DNA of 64,000 nt from Alphaproteobacteria bacterium (GCA_021774735.1 JAJFIS010000046.1:1-64000); one strand, 5' to 3'; positions 18,137-26,038 are shown, numbered from the stretch's first letter. The notes: generated from the letters alone by a model not told the origin. Numbers and translations are program-made.

Positions 18137-18885
18137 AGATGACTGTCCTTGGCTGTGGCACTTCGGGTGGGGTGCCGAAGGTGCCGGAATATTGGGGAGC
18201 TTGCGACCCAAGCAACTCCAAGAACCGCCGCCGCCGGGCCAGCATCCTCATTGAGGAAGGCGATACCACATTGCTGGTTGATACAACGCCGGACCTGCGC
18301 GAGCAGCTGTTATCCGCACAGGTGCAAGGCTTAGACGCGGTATTTTATACCCATGACCACGCCGACCATACCCACGGCATTGATGACCTGCGCGGCATTT
18401 TCCACACCACGCGGCAAGCGGTGCCTATTTACGCCGATGCCGCTACCTTGGACGTGCTAAAGCGCCGTTTTGACTATATTTTCAAAAACCAAGATGGCTA
18501 CCCCGCCATTTGCAAGGGCTATACGCTCAGCGGGCCGAAACGGGTAGGGGACATTCGCATGGTCCCGTTCAATCAGGGCCACGGTAATATCATCAGCACC
18601 GGCTACCGATTTGGTGACATGGCCTATTCCACCGACCTGAATCAGCTTAGCGAAAGCGCTTTTGAGGCGCTTGAAGGCGTTAAAGTGTGGGTGGTGGACG
18701 CGCTGCGTTATAAGCCCCACGCCACCCACACCCACCTCGCGCAAACGCTTAAGTGGATCGAGCGGGTGAAGCCTGATCGCGCAATTTTGACCCATATGAC
18801 CTGGGAAATGGACTATGATACCCTGATGCGGGAATTGCCAAAGGGCGTTGAGCCCGGCTATGATGGTATGGTAATCGAGCTTTAA
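18133..18885 (+). CDS. MBL-fold metal-dependent hydrolase (PhnP-like)
   Basis: This 250-residue metallo-beta-lactamase-fold protein resembles PhnP-type phosphodiesterases. The metal motif H74-D-H76-A-D78-H79 is present (TYPE HxHxDH), with H residues near TFNQGH and the late THMTWEMD. The N-terminal GCGTSGGVPKV loop is typical. The natural substrate is unknown; cyclic phosphate or other phosphodiester bonds are likely from the family. It overlaps tatD by four bases, and a retropepsin-like gene follows after 19 bp. Confidence 0.87.
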   Translation: MKMTVLGCGTSGGVPKVPEYWGACDPSNSKNRRRRASILIEEGDTTLLVDTTPDLREQLLSAQVQGLDAVFYTHDHADHTHGIDDLRGIFHTTRQAVPIYADAATLDVLKRRFDYIFKNQDGYPAICKGYTLSGPKRVGDIRMVPFNQGHGNIISTGYRFGDMAYSTDLNQLSESAFEALEGVKVWVVDALRYKPHATHTHLAQTLKWIERVKPDRAILTHMTWEMDYDTLMRELPKGVEPGYDGMVIEL

Positions 18886-18904
18886 GTCCTTATATAGGGT
18901 ATCT

Positions 18905-19834
18905 ATGAAAGACAAACGATCAGCAGGCCAAGTGCCAAACGCTTCGGGCGCAAAGTCGAAGGACGGTGATGTGCGCGGAAAAGATAATCGTGAAAACCTG
19001 CGCGAGACCTTGGATTGGACCGGCGGCAAACGCCGTGCGGAAGAACGCGAACGCAAAGCCCAACCTCCTCAGAAACAAAACCGCGCTGACCAAACCCCCA
19101 ATATTTATGATCTAGAGCAGGGCCGACAGCAGGGCCAGAAACATAGCCGCGAGCATGGGCATGTAAGCCGGCCATTACGCTTATTGGTGTTCTTCATTGG
19201 CATTGGCTTATTGATGTTGGGGCTTAGCATCGCATTCCCGGCGACAAAATTCGGTGATCCTTATCTTATTCGGGGGCTTCTGGTCGCGGGCATATTCGGC
19301 GGCATCATGGTGTTTTATTCGCGCTCATCCATAATGCGGATCGCCAAAGCGGCAGGCGCTTGGATCGCCATCATCATGCTTCTCGCGGGCTTTTATCTGT
19401 TTAACTCTAATTTCTCATCGGACTTCGCCGCCGCCTTCATGCCGGGCTATGTGGCCGAGCGCGGCGATGGTGCTTTGGTCATCAAACGCGCCGAGGACGG
19501 CCATTTTTGGATCCGCACGACCATTAATGGTGCCACGGTGCCAATGATGATCGATACCGGCGCCAGCAATGTGGTGTTAAGCCCAGCGGACGCCAAGCGA
19601 GCAGGGATAAATACTGCCGCTCTGCGCTTCAATAATATTGCCGCCACTGCCAACGGTGATGTCACCTTTGCCACCACGAAAGTTGATACGCTGGAACTTG
19701 GTACCTTCAAGCTCGTGCAATTCCCAGTGACGGTCAACGGCACCGCGATGCAGGGCTCGCTGCTTGGGCTGCGGCTTATGAATGAATTCTCAAGCTATGA
19801 GGTCAGCGGCGACACGATGATCCTGAAACCTTGA
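18905..19834 (+). CDS. Membrane-bound retropepsin-like aspartic protease (clan AA)
   Basis: The 309-residue protein belongs to the alphaproteobacterial clan AA aspartic protease group related to retropepsins. A charged, glutamine-rich cytoplasmic segment (1-92) is followed by three membrane spans (about 95-116, 122-142 and 150-168). A C-terminal single-lobe protease domain has the active-site D217-T-G-A-S. Because only one D-T-G lobe is encoded, it would work as a dimer, with the active site probably in the periplasm. The native substrate is unknown. It ends the forward operon that starts at the wall genes; AT-rich DNA begins right after it. Confidence 0.85.
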   Translation: MKDKRSAGQVPNASGAKSKDGDVRGKDNRENLRETLDWTGGKRRAEERERKAQPPQKQNRADQTPNIYDLEQGRQQGQKHSREHGHVSRPLRLLVFFIGIGLLMLGLSIAFPATKFGDPYLIRGLLVAGIFGGIMVFYSRSSIMRIAKAAGAWIAIIMLLAGFYLFNSNFSSDFAAAFMPGYVAERGDGALVIKRAEDGHFWIRTTINGATVPMMIDTGASNVVLSPADAKRAGINTAALRFNNIAATANGDVTFATTKVDTLELGTFKLVQFPVTVNGTAMQGSLLGLRLMNEFSSYEVSGDTMILKP

Positions 19835-19932
19835 GCGGAGTGATTATTGCTCCATACTGATCAGGTCGTTCTATAGACCTCAATTTCACTTCAGTATCAC
19901 TGATCTGTGAATATTGTGCAGTTTTGTTATAT

Positions 19933-21531
19933 TTAAGCAATTTGGCTTGGTATACTTATCCCGGCTTGGGTGCCTATACCAATTTTCGATTCAAATATGA
20001 ATTCGCCACCAAGAACTTCTGCAAACTGTTTGACAAGCGGTAAACCAAGGCCGGTTCCGCCAGCCCCGTCAGTATTTTGTCCGTCGCCGCGTACTTGCAC
20101 AAAAGGCTGCTGTACCAATAGGATATCTTCCTTACTTAAACCACAACCGGTATCGTTAAACATGATTTGGTAATTACCTGCTATACATTGACCAGTTACA
20201 GATATAGAACCGCCAACTGGAGTGAATTTGGCAGCATTGGAGAGCAAATTGACCAAAATTTGCTTGACCATGCGTTCGTCGCTGAAAATTTCAGTTTCCT
20301 CACAAGAAACTTTAAGACATATTTCTTTTTGGCTGATCAGAGGGCCGTTGAGCATTATAGAATCATTCAGACAGTCATGGATCATAAATGTAGTTGGAAG
20401 AGCCTCGAATTTGTTAGCTTCCAGTTTAGATAGGTCAAGAATATCATTGATCAGGGATAGAAGGTGCTGGCCGCTGGAGTGAATAATTCGGTGGTAATTA
20501 TCTTGATCTGCCTTAACAAACCCGGAACCAGTCATCAACATTTCGCTGAATCCTATAATTGCGTTCAGTGGCGTTCTAAGCTCATGGCTCATAGAAGCCA
20601 CAAATTTCGACTTACTTTCATTGGCAACTTTTGCAAGCCGTGCACTTTCCTGTGCCTTTATCTCTGCTCGGGATGCGTTGTCTAGGGCTTCAAGCAATTT
20701 TGTACGGCTTTCGTATCTTTCTGTGATGTCTTGGATGCTGCCTATATGTTCGCTTGGTTTGCCGTAGGTATCTAAAAATATTTCACCAATTTCATAGATA
20801 TATTTAATTTCGCCAGATGGCATAAGCATACGATATTCAACTTCATATCGATTCCCAGAGCGCGATGCTACTTCCAGCACATGACTTACTTTCTCAATAT
20901 CTTTGGGATGAACTGTTTTATTGATACGGTCTTCAAACGTGGCATGAATTTGATTTCGGGCAACACCTAACATATCGACTAGTGAATCTGAATTGGATAG
21001 CAGGCTCTGCATTTTGATACACCAACGCCAACTGGCAATCCCGGCTATAGTCTGTGCAGCTTGAAAAGTTTCTTCAAGCTTACTCTGGCCAGTTATTTCG
21101 AATGAAATACAGCCCAAGCCCACTACATCTTTCTTAGCATTAATTACTGGGAACCGCACTTCATCAAAGGTCCGTTCAATACCTGACTGATCACAGGGCA
21201 CAATCCGACGCAAAGGATCGGGCAGGGACATGACGCGCTCGTCCACTTCTATCAGTCTTTTTGCTCTATCTTCTGGAAAAATATCAAAAGGGGTATTACC
21301 GAGCAAACCATCACGGGTAATGCCAATGGCATTTTCGAATTCCGCGTTTACGAGTAAATATCTACTATCTATATCTTTGAACCAAAACTCAAAGGGAGCG
21401 ACGTGATCCATGGATCGAAACCAGTTGCGCATAGTTTCTAATTCATTGCGCAACGTTACGTTTTCGCGCTGAAGTGCTATCAGTTCTTCTTCTGATGAAA
21501 TTTCAGATTTGCTCAAACTTAAAACCTTCAT
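19933..21531 (-). CDS. PAS-PAS sensor histidine kinase, orphan
   Basis: This is a 532-residue sensor kinase without membrane segments. A short N-terminal coiled coil (15-38) precedes PAS domain 1 (about 42-150) and PAS domain 2 with a PAC-like end (about 155-275). The dimerisation/phosphoacceptor helix has H316 in SHELRTPLNAIIGF. The ATPase domain has N-box N428-LLSN, G1 DTGCG (460-464) and G2 GGTGLGL (491-497). It is probably cytosolic, sensing an internal cue through the PAS domains. No response regulator lies nearby, so its partner is unknown. It sits in AT-rich DNA. Confidence 0.9.
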   Translation of the reverse strand: MKVLSLSKSEISSEEELIALQRENVTLRNELETMRNWFRSMDHVAPFEFWFKDIDSRYLLVNAEFENAIGITRDGLLGNTPFDIFPEDRAKRLIEVDERVMSLPDPLRRIVPCDQSGIERTFDEVRFPVINAKKDVVGLGCISFEITGQSKLEETFQAAQTIAGIASWRWCIKMQSLLSNSDSLVDMLGVARNQIHATFEDRINKTVHPKDIEKVSHVLEVASRSGNRYEVEYRMLMPSGEIKYIYEIGEIFLDTYGKPSEHIGSIQDITERYESRTKLLEALDNASRAEIKAQESARLAKVANESKSKFVASMSHELRTPLNAIIGFSEMLMTGSGFVKADQDNYHRIIHSSGQHLLSLINDILDLSKLEANKFEALPTTFMIHDCLNDSIMLNGPLISQKEICLKVSCEETEIFSDERMVKQILVNLLSNAAKFTPVGGSISVTGQCIAGNYQIMFNDTGCGLSKEDILLVQQPFVQVRGDGQNTDGAGGTGLGLPLVKQFAEVLGGEFIFESKIGIGTQAGISIPSQIA

Positions 21532-21864
21532 TACTCTCTATGTCTAACTATAATCTCTTCTAATTCGCTGTGAACATTAATACAAATATAGTAAAAATAT
21601 TGTAAATGAGGAATGAGATGACATTAAATACGGCGTAAAAACACTGTAATAAGGCACGACAGGTAATTCAATAATTTCCCATAATATAAATTATGCGCTA
21701 AATATGACTCCCTAAATGTTCAAGTCATTGATTTCGCTAGTTTTCTAATACGTCCCTACTTTTCACAATATAATTATCCTCACAATTCATCTGTTCCGTG
21801 CGTTAGCCATAGGACAACGGGTTTACCCGTGGTCCTATGGCTGCTTAGGGATGGTGTTTCAGCA
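21532..21864. other. AT-rich intergenic region with one long hairpin
   Basis: About 330 bp separate the histidine kinase start from the dehalogenase stop, both reverse-strand genes. It should contain the kinase promoter. Apart from the hairpin at 21805-21842 I see no gene or repeat. Confidence 0.5.
21805..21842. terminator. Long inverted repeat, possible terminator of the dehalogenase operon
   Basis: AGCCATAGGAC-A-ACGGG (21805-21821) pairs with CCCGT-G-GTCCTATGGCT (21826-21842) around a TTTA loop: 16 of 17 positions pair. It lies 23 bp beyond the stop of the dehalogenase-like gene on the reverse strand. Neither side has a T-tract, so it is not a classical intrinsic terminator. It may protect the mRNA 3' end or be a remnant of a mobile repeat. 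Confidence 0.5.
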
Positions 21865-22857
21865 TCAATGGTCAAAATTGCGTCTATGCCAGTCTACTAT
21901 TCCGCGACCAATTGCTTGTGGATTGTCTTCTTGAATAAAATGGGTGCCGTAACCAACAAATTGCGTTTCGATGTTGCGAAAACTCTTGGCGGCCCAATCA
22001 GCTCTATCCGGCGTTACCAGCGCACCTGGCGAAACATATTGAAGGAGTTTTGGTGTCTTGGATGTTTTCAACCACTCACCATATTTGTTAAACACCGCTA
22101 GATTTCGAGCTGGCATCCCCTTGATAGGAAGTTCTTGTGGCCAAATATATATTGGCTCGCGTGCAGATGGATCGAGAAAAGGTTCACGGTAAACGTCCAG
22201 TGCTTCTTTAGGCATAGTTCGTGTCAAAGAAGCATACCCAATGATTTGTTCAATGAAAATATTCTGATTAATAATCAGCTCTCGCCCAGTCTCAGGATTT
22301 CGCAATTGGTTTAAGAAACCCGCAGAGGGTCCAAATATGTCCACAGAGTCCGCCGGAAACATTGGTGGAATGAGCGCTTCCATCATTACAATGCCTTTAA
22401 CGTTGCGTGAATGAGTGGCGGCGTAATTTAGCCCCAATGCTGACCCCCAATCATGTACAACTAAGATAACATTTTTTAGCTGAAGTTTCTTTATAACCGC
22501 ATTGGTATATTCAATATGTGTCTGCAGAGTATAGTCGACTGCAGGTTTGTCGGATTTACCAAAACCTATATTGTCAATGGCGACTATTCTTCCATGCGGC
22601 TTCACATATCTCATGACATTTCGCCATAGATAACTCGACGTTGGATTTCCGTGAAGAAACAAGAAGGTATCGCCCTGACCTTCATCGATGTAATGCATCT
22701 TCGAACCAAGTATTTCTACATACTTAGATTGGTATGGAAATTCTGTTGAAAACTCTGCCGCTCTATAAGGTTTCTCCTCCGGCGCTTCATGTGCTTGTGC
22801 AGTATTTAACGATGATACACACGCAAGTAAAAATCCAATTATAATCCTACGTAACAT
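21865..22857 (-). CDS. Exported haloalkane dehalogenase-like alpha/beta hydrolase (HLD-II type)
   Basis: The 330-residue protein looks like a subfamily II haloalkane dehalogenase (DhaA/LinB group, which also contains Renilla luciferase). These enzymes break carbon-halogen bonds via an aspartate nucleophile. All five expected active-site residues are present: N71 (HGNPTSS), D136-W137 (VVHDWGSALG), E160 (MMEALIPP) and H306 (GTHFIQEDNP). The spacings N-D 65 and D-E 24 equal those I recall for DhaA. Unlike most of the family it carries a signal peptide (about 1-22, ending AQA), so it should act in the periplasm. GGAGATTTCAAATG gives a good ribosome-binding site. It is the third gene of an operon with DUF4386 and DUF2306 proteins. 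Another alpha/beta-hydrolase activity is possible. Confidence 0.85.
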   Translation of the reverse strand: MLRRIIIGFLLACVSSLNTAQAHEAPEEKPYRAAEFSTEFPYQSKYVEILGSKMHYIDEGQGDTFLFLHGNPTSSYLWRNVMRYVKPHGRIVAIDNIGFGKSDKPAVDYTLQTHIEYTNAVIKKLQLKNVILVVHDWGSALGLNYAATHSRNVKGIVMMEALIPPMFPADSVDIFGPSAGFLNQLRNPETGRELIINQNIFIEQIIGYASLTRTMPKEALDVYREPFLDPSAREPIYIWPQELPIKGMPARNLAVFNKYGEWLKTSKTPKLLQYVSPGALVTPDRADWAAKSFRNIETQFVGYGTHFIQEDNPQAIGRGIVDWHRRNFDH

Positions 22858-22972
22858 TTGAAATCTCCTTTTATTTGGTAAAAATTTGACGACTTAAACA
22901 ATCCGAAGCCAAGTGTCATTCATTGTCTCACATGCTTGCCTTTTTGGTTCACATAGATGGTTGTTTGATTAG

Positions 22973-23680
22973 TCATTCTGAGCTCTGTGCTGGAATTTTG
23001 GCACCGACAAGCAAAAGCCAAAAGCCCGTCGATATCTCTGCTATAAACATTGTCAGCCAACCTGGTTCTAGGATGTCTGCATGATCCGGAATAACAAGAT
23101 TTGTAAATCCGATGATGAGCACTACCAATGACGCAAATATTCCCCACAACGCAAAGACCTTGGGGATATATCTAGACTTAAACAACAAGTAGAAAAATAC
23201 TGCAGATCCTAGGCTAAAAAATATTGCGGCAATATAGAGCCCAGCATTTCCAGCATCTGACAGAATGTCAACGAAGCCTTGCAATTGACCAGATTCAAAT
23301 ATTTCGAGCGATTCTGGTTTGCTATAAACGTGCAATTTACTAAAGCTTATTACGGCCATGATCCCGCCGATAGTGGCTTCTCCAACCCGGAAAATAAGGG
23401 CAAGCATTGCAAGGTTTTTATCAACTTTTTTTAGTAACGCAAAAAAAGCGAGCGCTAGAAGTACAACGCTTAAGCTGGAAAGTAACTGGCTGGCGAGCGC
23501 AGTGCGGTAAAGTCCTTCGTTGGCCAGAATATTCTTACTTGTTTCAGCAAAATCACCCGCAACAGTAAACTTTGAAGCAGTTAACATTCCAAACATATAT
23601 GCGACAGTCACGAACAGATACATGAAGCCAGCAACTCGCGCATATACTTGCCGGGTTCGAGCATCTCTTTGGTCTTCCAT
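22973..23680 (-). CDS. DUF4386 family membrane protein
   Basis: This 235-residue integral membrane protein has about six hydrophobic segments and matches the DUF4386 family from memory. Signs are the N-terminal R-x-Y-A-R-x-A-G-F-x-Y-L-F segment, the RVGEATIGGI motif near 107, and the SxGNAGLYIAAIFFSLGS segment near 162. The function of the family is not known. An AGGAGTTCTTACC ribosome-binding site precedes the ATG at 23680. It lies between the DUF2306 gene (64 bp upstream) and the dehalogenase-like gene (115 bp downstream), in the same orientation. Confidence 0.8.
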   Translation of the reverse strand: MEDQRDARTRQVYARVAGFMYLFVTVAYMFGMLTASKFTVAGDFAETSKNILANEGLYRTALASQLLSSLSVVLLALAFFALLKKVDKNLAMLALIFRVGEATIGGIMAVISFSKLHVYSKPESLEIFESGQLQGFVDILSDAGNAGLYIAAIFFSLGSAVFFYLLFKSRYIPKVFALWGIFASLVVLIIGFTNLVIPDHADILEPGWLTMFIAEISTGFWLLLVGAKIPAQSSE

Positions 23681-23744
23681 GGTAAGAACTCCTATAAATT
23701 TTTACTTGTAAGGAACATCGTGTTCGCTGCTGCTGGTTAATGGG

Positions 23745-24611
23745 TCACATTTTGGGGAGCCACATTCCCGTAAATGCACCGTAGATACCGACGCCCATGG
23801 CAATTGTGAGCACTGTAATTGTTATGGCCATCGCAAAAGATGCCCGTGCATTCTCTCGATCTTTTACGCGAAAATAAACTTCAAGCACCAAGAGCGGGAA
23901 AAGATATTGTGCGAAAGCCAAAATATACAAAAATGGACCCGTGAACGTGATTGGGTCATAGCCATACGGTCCTTGGTGGATGCTCATCCATAACATGAGG
24001 CCGACACGAAAAAACCACACACCACTCACAACCAGAAATAAACGTAATGCCCAACGCTTATGCTTAGTGATGTTTCCTTTAATCGCATAGCCTAGCGCAA
24101 TGGCTGCGAAAACAATAATCAGAACGCCATTAAGGCTAATGGCAATATGTTGAGCAAGGCCCCCTATTGTACCTCGCGTCCAAATCATGTAGAGGCCACC
24201 GATACTGATCAGGAAAGCGGTCATCATATAGATGCGCCCGTTTAACCGATGAACTAATGCCGTAGCTCCTCGAATATTGGATGCCGGTTTAAACCGGTCG
24301 GCATCCATTAAAATAGTGCCGAGAATAATTTGAAGGGGGCCACCAAAGGTAATAATTGCGGCCAATATAAGGTGAGTGATGACCATAAAATTTCCGATAT
24401 GATCACCGGAAATAATGCCGTGTATGAGGTTTTTATTTATAGCCTCAATATCTCCACGTATGGCCGAGCCGCCGTAGAATAGGACGGTATAATAAGCGAA
24501 AATCCACTGACCCACAACGGTGATGAAAAACCAAAATAAAGCCGCCGACTTCAAGGTAAGTTTTGCAATATCATTCGAATTTCCTGCAAGGATTGTTGTT
24601 TTTTTAGTCAT
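23745..24611 (-). CDS. DUF2306 family membrane protein
   Basis: The 288-residue protein has about seven to eight membrane segments and resembles the DUF2306 family. The recurring histidines in THLILAA, ALVHRLNGRIYM and LAQHIAISLNG are typical and could bind a metal or haem, but that is inference. The start ATG (24611) overlaps the last codons of a truncated TetR gene, so translation was or is coupled to it. It is the first membrane gene of the operon whose promoter carries two palindromic operators. No function is established. Confidence 0.78.
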   Translation of the reverse strand: MTKKTTILAGNSNDIAKLTLKSAALFWFFITVVGQWIFAYYTVLFYGGSAIRGDIEAINKNLIHGIISGDHIGNFMVITHLILAAIITFGGPLQIILGTILMDADRFKPASNIRGATALVHRLNGRIYMMTAFLISIGGLYMIWTRGTIGGLAQHIAISLNGVLIIVFAAIALGYAIKGNITKHKRWALRLFLVVSGVWFFRVGLMLWMSIHQGPYGYDPITFTGPFLYILAFAQYLFPLLVLEVYFRVKDRENARASFAMAITITVLTIAMGVGIYGAFTGMWLPKM

Positions 24612-24800
24612 GATTAAATCTCAATTTATTTGCAATCAGGAGTTCAGATCGTGCGGGAAAATGCTTGTAGAGTGCATGTCGACTTATTCCCGTTTTCTTA
24701 GCAATATCTCTCATTCGGACAGGCCTGCTTGAACTGGCTTCAAGCAATTTCCATGTCGCCAGTAATATTTTTCTCTAGTGTCAGTGATTTTAGTTGACAT
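24604..24800 (-). pseudogene. Frameshifted, truncated TetR-family regulator
   Basis: The DNA encodes only the N-terminal helix-turn-helix of a TetR regulator. Frame 1 reads MSTKITDTREK and then goes out of phase. The next frame continues ILLATWKLLEASSSRPVRMR, DIAKKTGISRHALYKHF, PARSELLIANKLRFNHD, then stop. The break lies at a run of five A (six are needed to stay in frame), so one base is missing. The ligand-binding C-terminal domain of about 120 residues is absent; the frame stops at the DUF2306 start. The ATG (24798-24800) lies within the inner operator. A sequencing error or slippage at the A-run could restore the frame, but not the missing C-terminus. Confidence 0.75.
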
Positions 24801-24835
24801 AGTGTCAATATAAATACAGTTGACACCATGTCAAC
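24794..24835 (-). promoter_or_regulatory. Promoter with two palindromic TetR-type operators
   Basis: Two near-identical palindromes occur: TTGACA-TAG-TGTCAA (24794-24808) and GTTGACA-CCA-TGTCAAC (24819-24835), with centres 26 bp apart. On the reverse strand the outer one supplies a consensus -35 TTGACA (24834-24829). After 16 bp, TATATT (24812-24807) forms the -10 box. The inner operator covers the predicted start point, which coincides with the ATG of the TetR fragment, so the mRNA may be leaderless. This arrangement fits repression of the DUF2306-DUF4386-dehalogenase operon by a TetR protein. Confidence 0.65.
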
Positions 24836-24887
24836 ATATCATTTGAAAGATATGGATATAGATACCCTCAGGTAAACCCATAGGTAT

Positions 24888-25178
24888 CTATAAGTGCTGT
24901 TCAAAGTCCATGGCGATACCAAGTACCCTGACGATACAGATTTTATTATCTGTGCTCCGATAAACTATTAGATGACGTTTATAAGGGATTTTTCTGTAGC
25001 CTTTACGTACAGTGCCGATATCAACGCTAATTTTAGGATTGTCGGTAATGGTGGTCAGGAAATTATTCATTTGATAAAGATAGCGATTAGCTTGCGCTTG
25101 GCCCCAAGTGTCTACGCTGTAGTGCCAAATCGCTCGCAGGTCCTCTTCCGCTTTTGTTAGTATCCGCAGGGAATACAT
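24888..25178 (-). CDS. ParE/RelE-type toxin
   Basis: This 96-residue basic protein belongs to the RelE/ParE toxin superfamily. Family signs are the start YSLRILTKAEEDLRAIWHYS, the middle NPKISVDIGTVRKGYRKIPY, and the beta-strand end HLIVYRSTDNKICIVRVLG. The sequence looks closer to ParE (gyrase-poisoning) than RelE (mRNA-cutting), but the target is not certain. It follows the antitoxin gene with one base between them, the usual order for this type of module. Confidence 0.88.
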   Translation of the reverse strand: MYSLRILTKAEEDLRAIWHYSVDTWGQAQANRYLYQMNNFLTTITDNPKISVDIGTVRKGYRKIPYKRHLIVYRSTDNKICIVRVLGIAMDFEQHL

Positions 25179-25179
25179 A

Positions 25180-25434
25180 TTATTCGGTCAATCCGGCTTC
25201 TTTTTCAGCATCTTTGATAATATTATCCATGCTTAAGGCGCGCTCCCCGCCGCTTGCTTCACCTTCGATAATTGCAGCGAGCAAGGCCTGTTCTTTTAAT
25301 TGGCGGTAGTCTTCATGCGACATAAGGATAGCGACAGCTTTCCCGTTTTTGGTAACGCTCACCGGCTCTCTTTGGGATTTCATCAAAAGTTCGCCAAATT
25401 GGTTGGAAGCCTTTGTTGCGCTAATTCGTTGCAT
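25180..25434 (-). CDS. Phd/YefM family antitoxin
   Basis: This 84-residue antitoxin has the Phd/YefM DNA-binding N-terminus: ISATKASNQFGELL, then EPVSVTKNGKAVAILMSHEDY. An acidic C-terminal tail would wrap the toxin. It is the first gene of a two-gene toxin-antitoxin operon. It would repress the operon by binding palindromes in its promoter, candidates for which lie just upstream. Confidence 0.9.
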   Translation of the reverse strand: MQRISATKASNQFGELLMKSQREPVSVTKNGKAVAILMSHEDYRQLKEQALLAAIIEGEASGGERALSMDNIIKDAEKEAGLTE

Positions 25435-25499
25435 GGTAAGTTACCTTATCAGTTATTCCCTAATTTCCCTATATTAGCTAATTTGGGCAATATTTACAA
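25435..25499 (-). promoter_or_regulatory. Toxin-antitoxin promoter with palindromes
   Basis: On the reverse strand TTGTAA (25499-25494) and TAATAT (25476-25471) are spaced by 17 bp. The perfect palindrome ATTAGCTAAT (25473-25482) overlaps the -10 box. A second one, GGTAA-G-TTACC (25435-25445), sits directly before the antitoxin ATG. Both are plausible autoregulatory sites, though short palindromes in AT-rich DNA also arise by chance. Confidence 0.45.
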
Positions 25500-25544
25500 C
25501 TATAATCCTTGATTTGCTGACTGTGACTACAGAGCCGCCAGCCC

Positions 25545-26018
25545 CTAAATTCTGAAATGCACCCCGATGATGCGGCTTAGGTCGCGGGTGGGCCGCAGGT
25601 CCGGTTCAACCCAGCCTGCCCGGCATTTGGGGTCGGCGAGCAGGTTAAAGCTATAAAAATAGAGCGGGAATTTGGCCGAGATCAGCTCGCTGTTTATGGT
25701 CGCTGCGACCCGCGCGGTCGGTGTTTTGGCGTCCCCCGAGCCCTTAAGCACATGCTCTGTCGCAATCAACATGAATTTGGTAACGCTGTCATGGTAGCCA
25801 GCATTCGCCGTATTTTCGCCGCCGAGCGACAGGTTAAGCGCCTTGATGCGTGGCCGCATGGCCGTGAGCGCCGCCTCCACATCGCCATATCGCGCTAAAT
25901 AATCCTGCGCCATTACCAAGTGCGCTTGGTGGGTCCAGCGGCTTTTGCTAACATTTGCCTCGTCAAAGTCCCGCACCAAAGCTGCGATACTGTCGCTATC
26001 CCAATGCTGATCACTCAT
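25545..26018 (-). CDS. Conserved hypothetical protein (WTHxAHL / GYHDSVT type)
   Basis: The 157-residue soluble protein has no signal peptide or membrane segment. It shows a string of conserved-looking residues: SRWTHQAHLVMAQDYLARYG near 25-44, LGGENTANAGYHDSVTKF near 65-82, and a C-terminal W-x-E-P-D-L-R-P. I have the impression of a widespread uncharacterised family with these W-H and G-Y-H patterns but cannot name it. I chose the ATG at 26018, 9 bases after an AAGG site, over an in-frame ATG eight codons upstream. It follows the GDPD gene by 20 bp and may be in its operon. Confidence 0.7.
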   Translation of the reverse strand: MSDQHWDSDSIAALVRDFDEANVSKSRWTHQAHLVMAQDYLARYGDVEAALTAMRPRIKALNLSLGGENTANAGYHDSVTKFMLIATEHVLKGSGDAKTPTARVAATINSELISAKFPLYFYSFNLLADPKCRAGWVEPDLRPTRDLSRIIGVHFRI

Positions 26019-26038
26019 GATGCAATACCTTAATAAAT

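Noticed and set aside
24520-24732. Forward frame opposite the TetR remnant
   Set aside because: The reverse strand has the recognisable TetR helix-turn-helix; the forward frame has no support.
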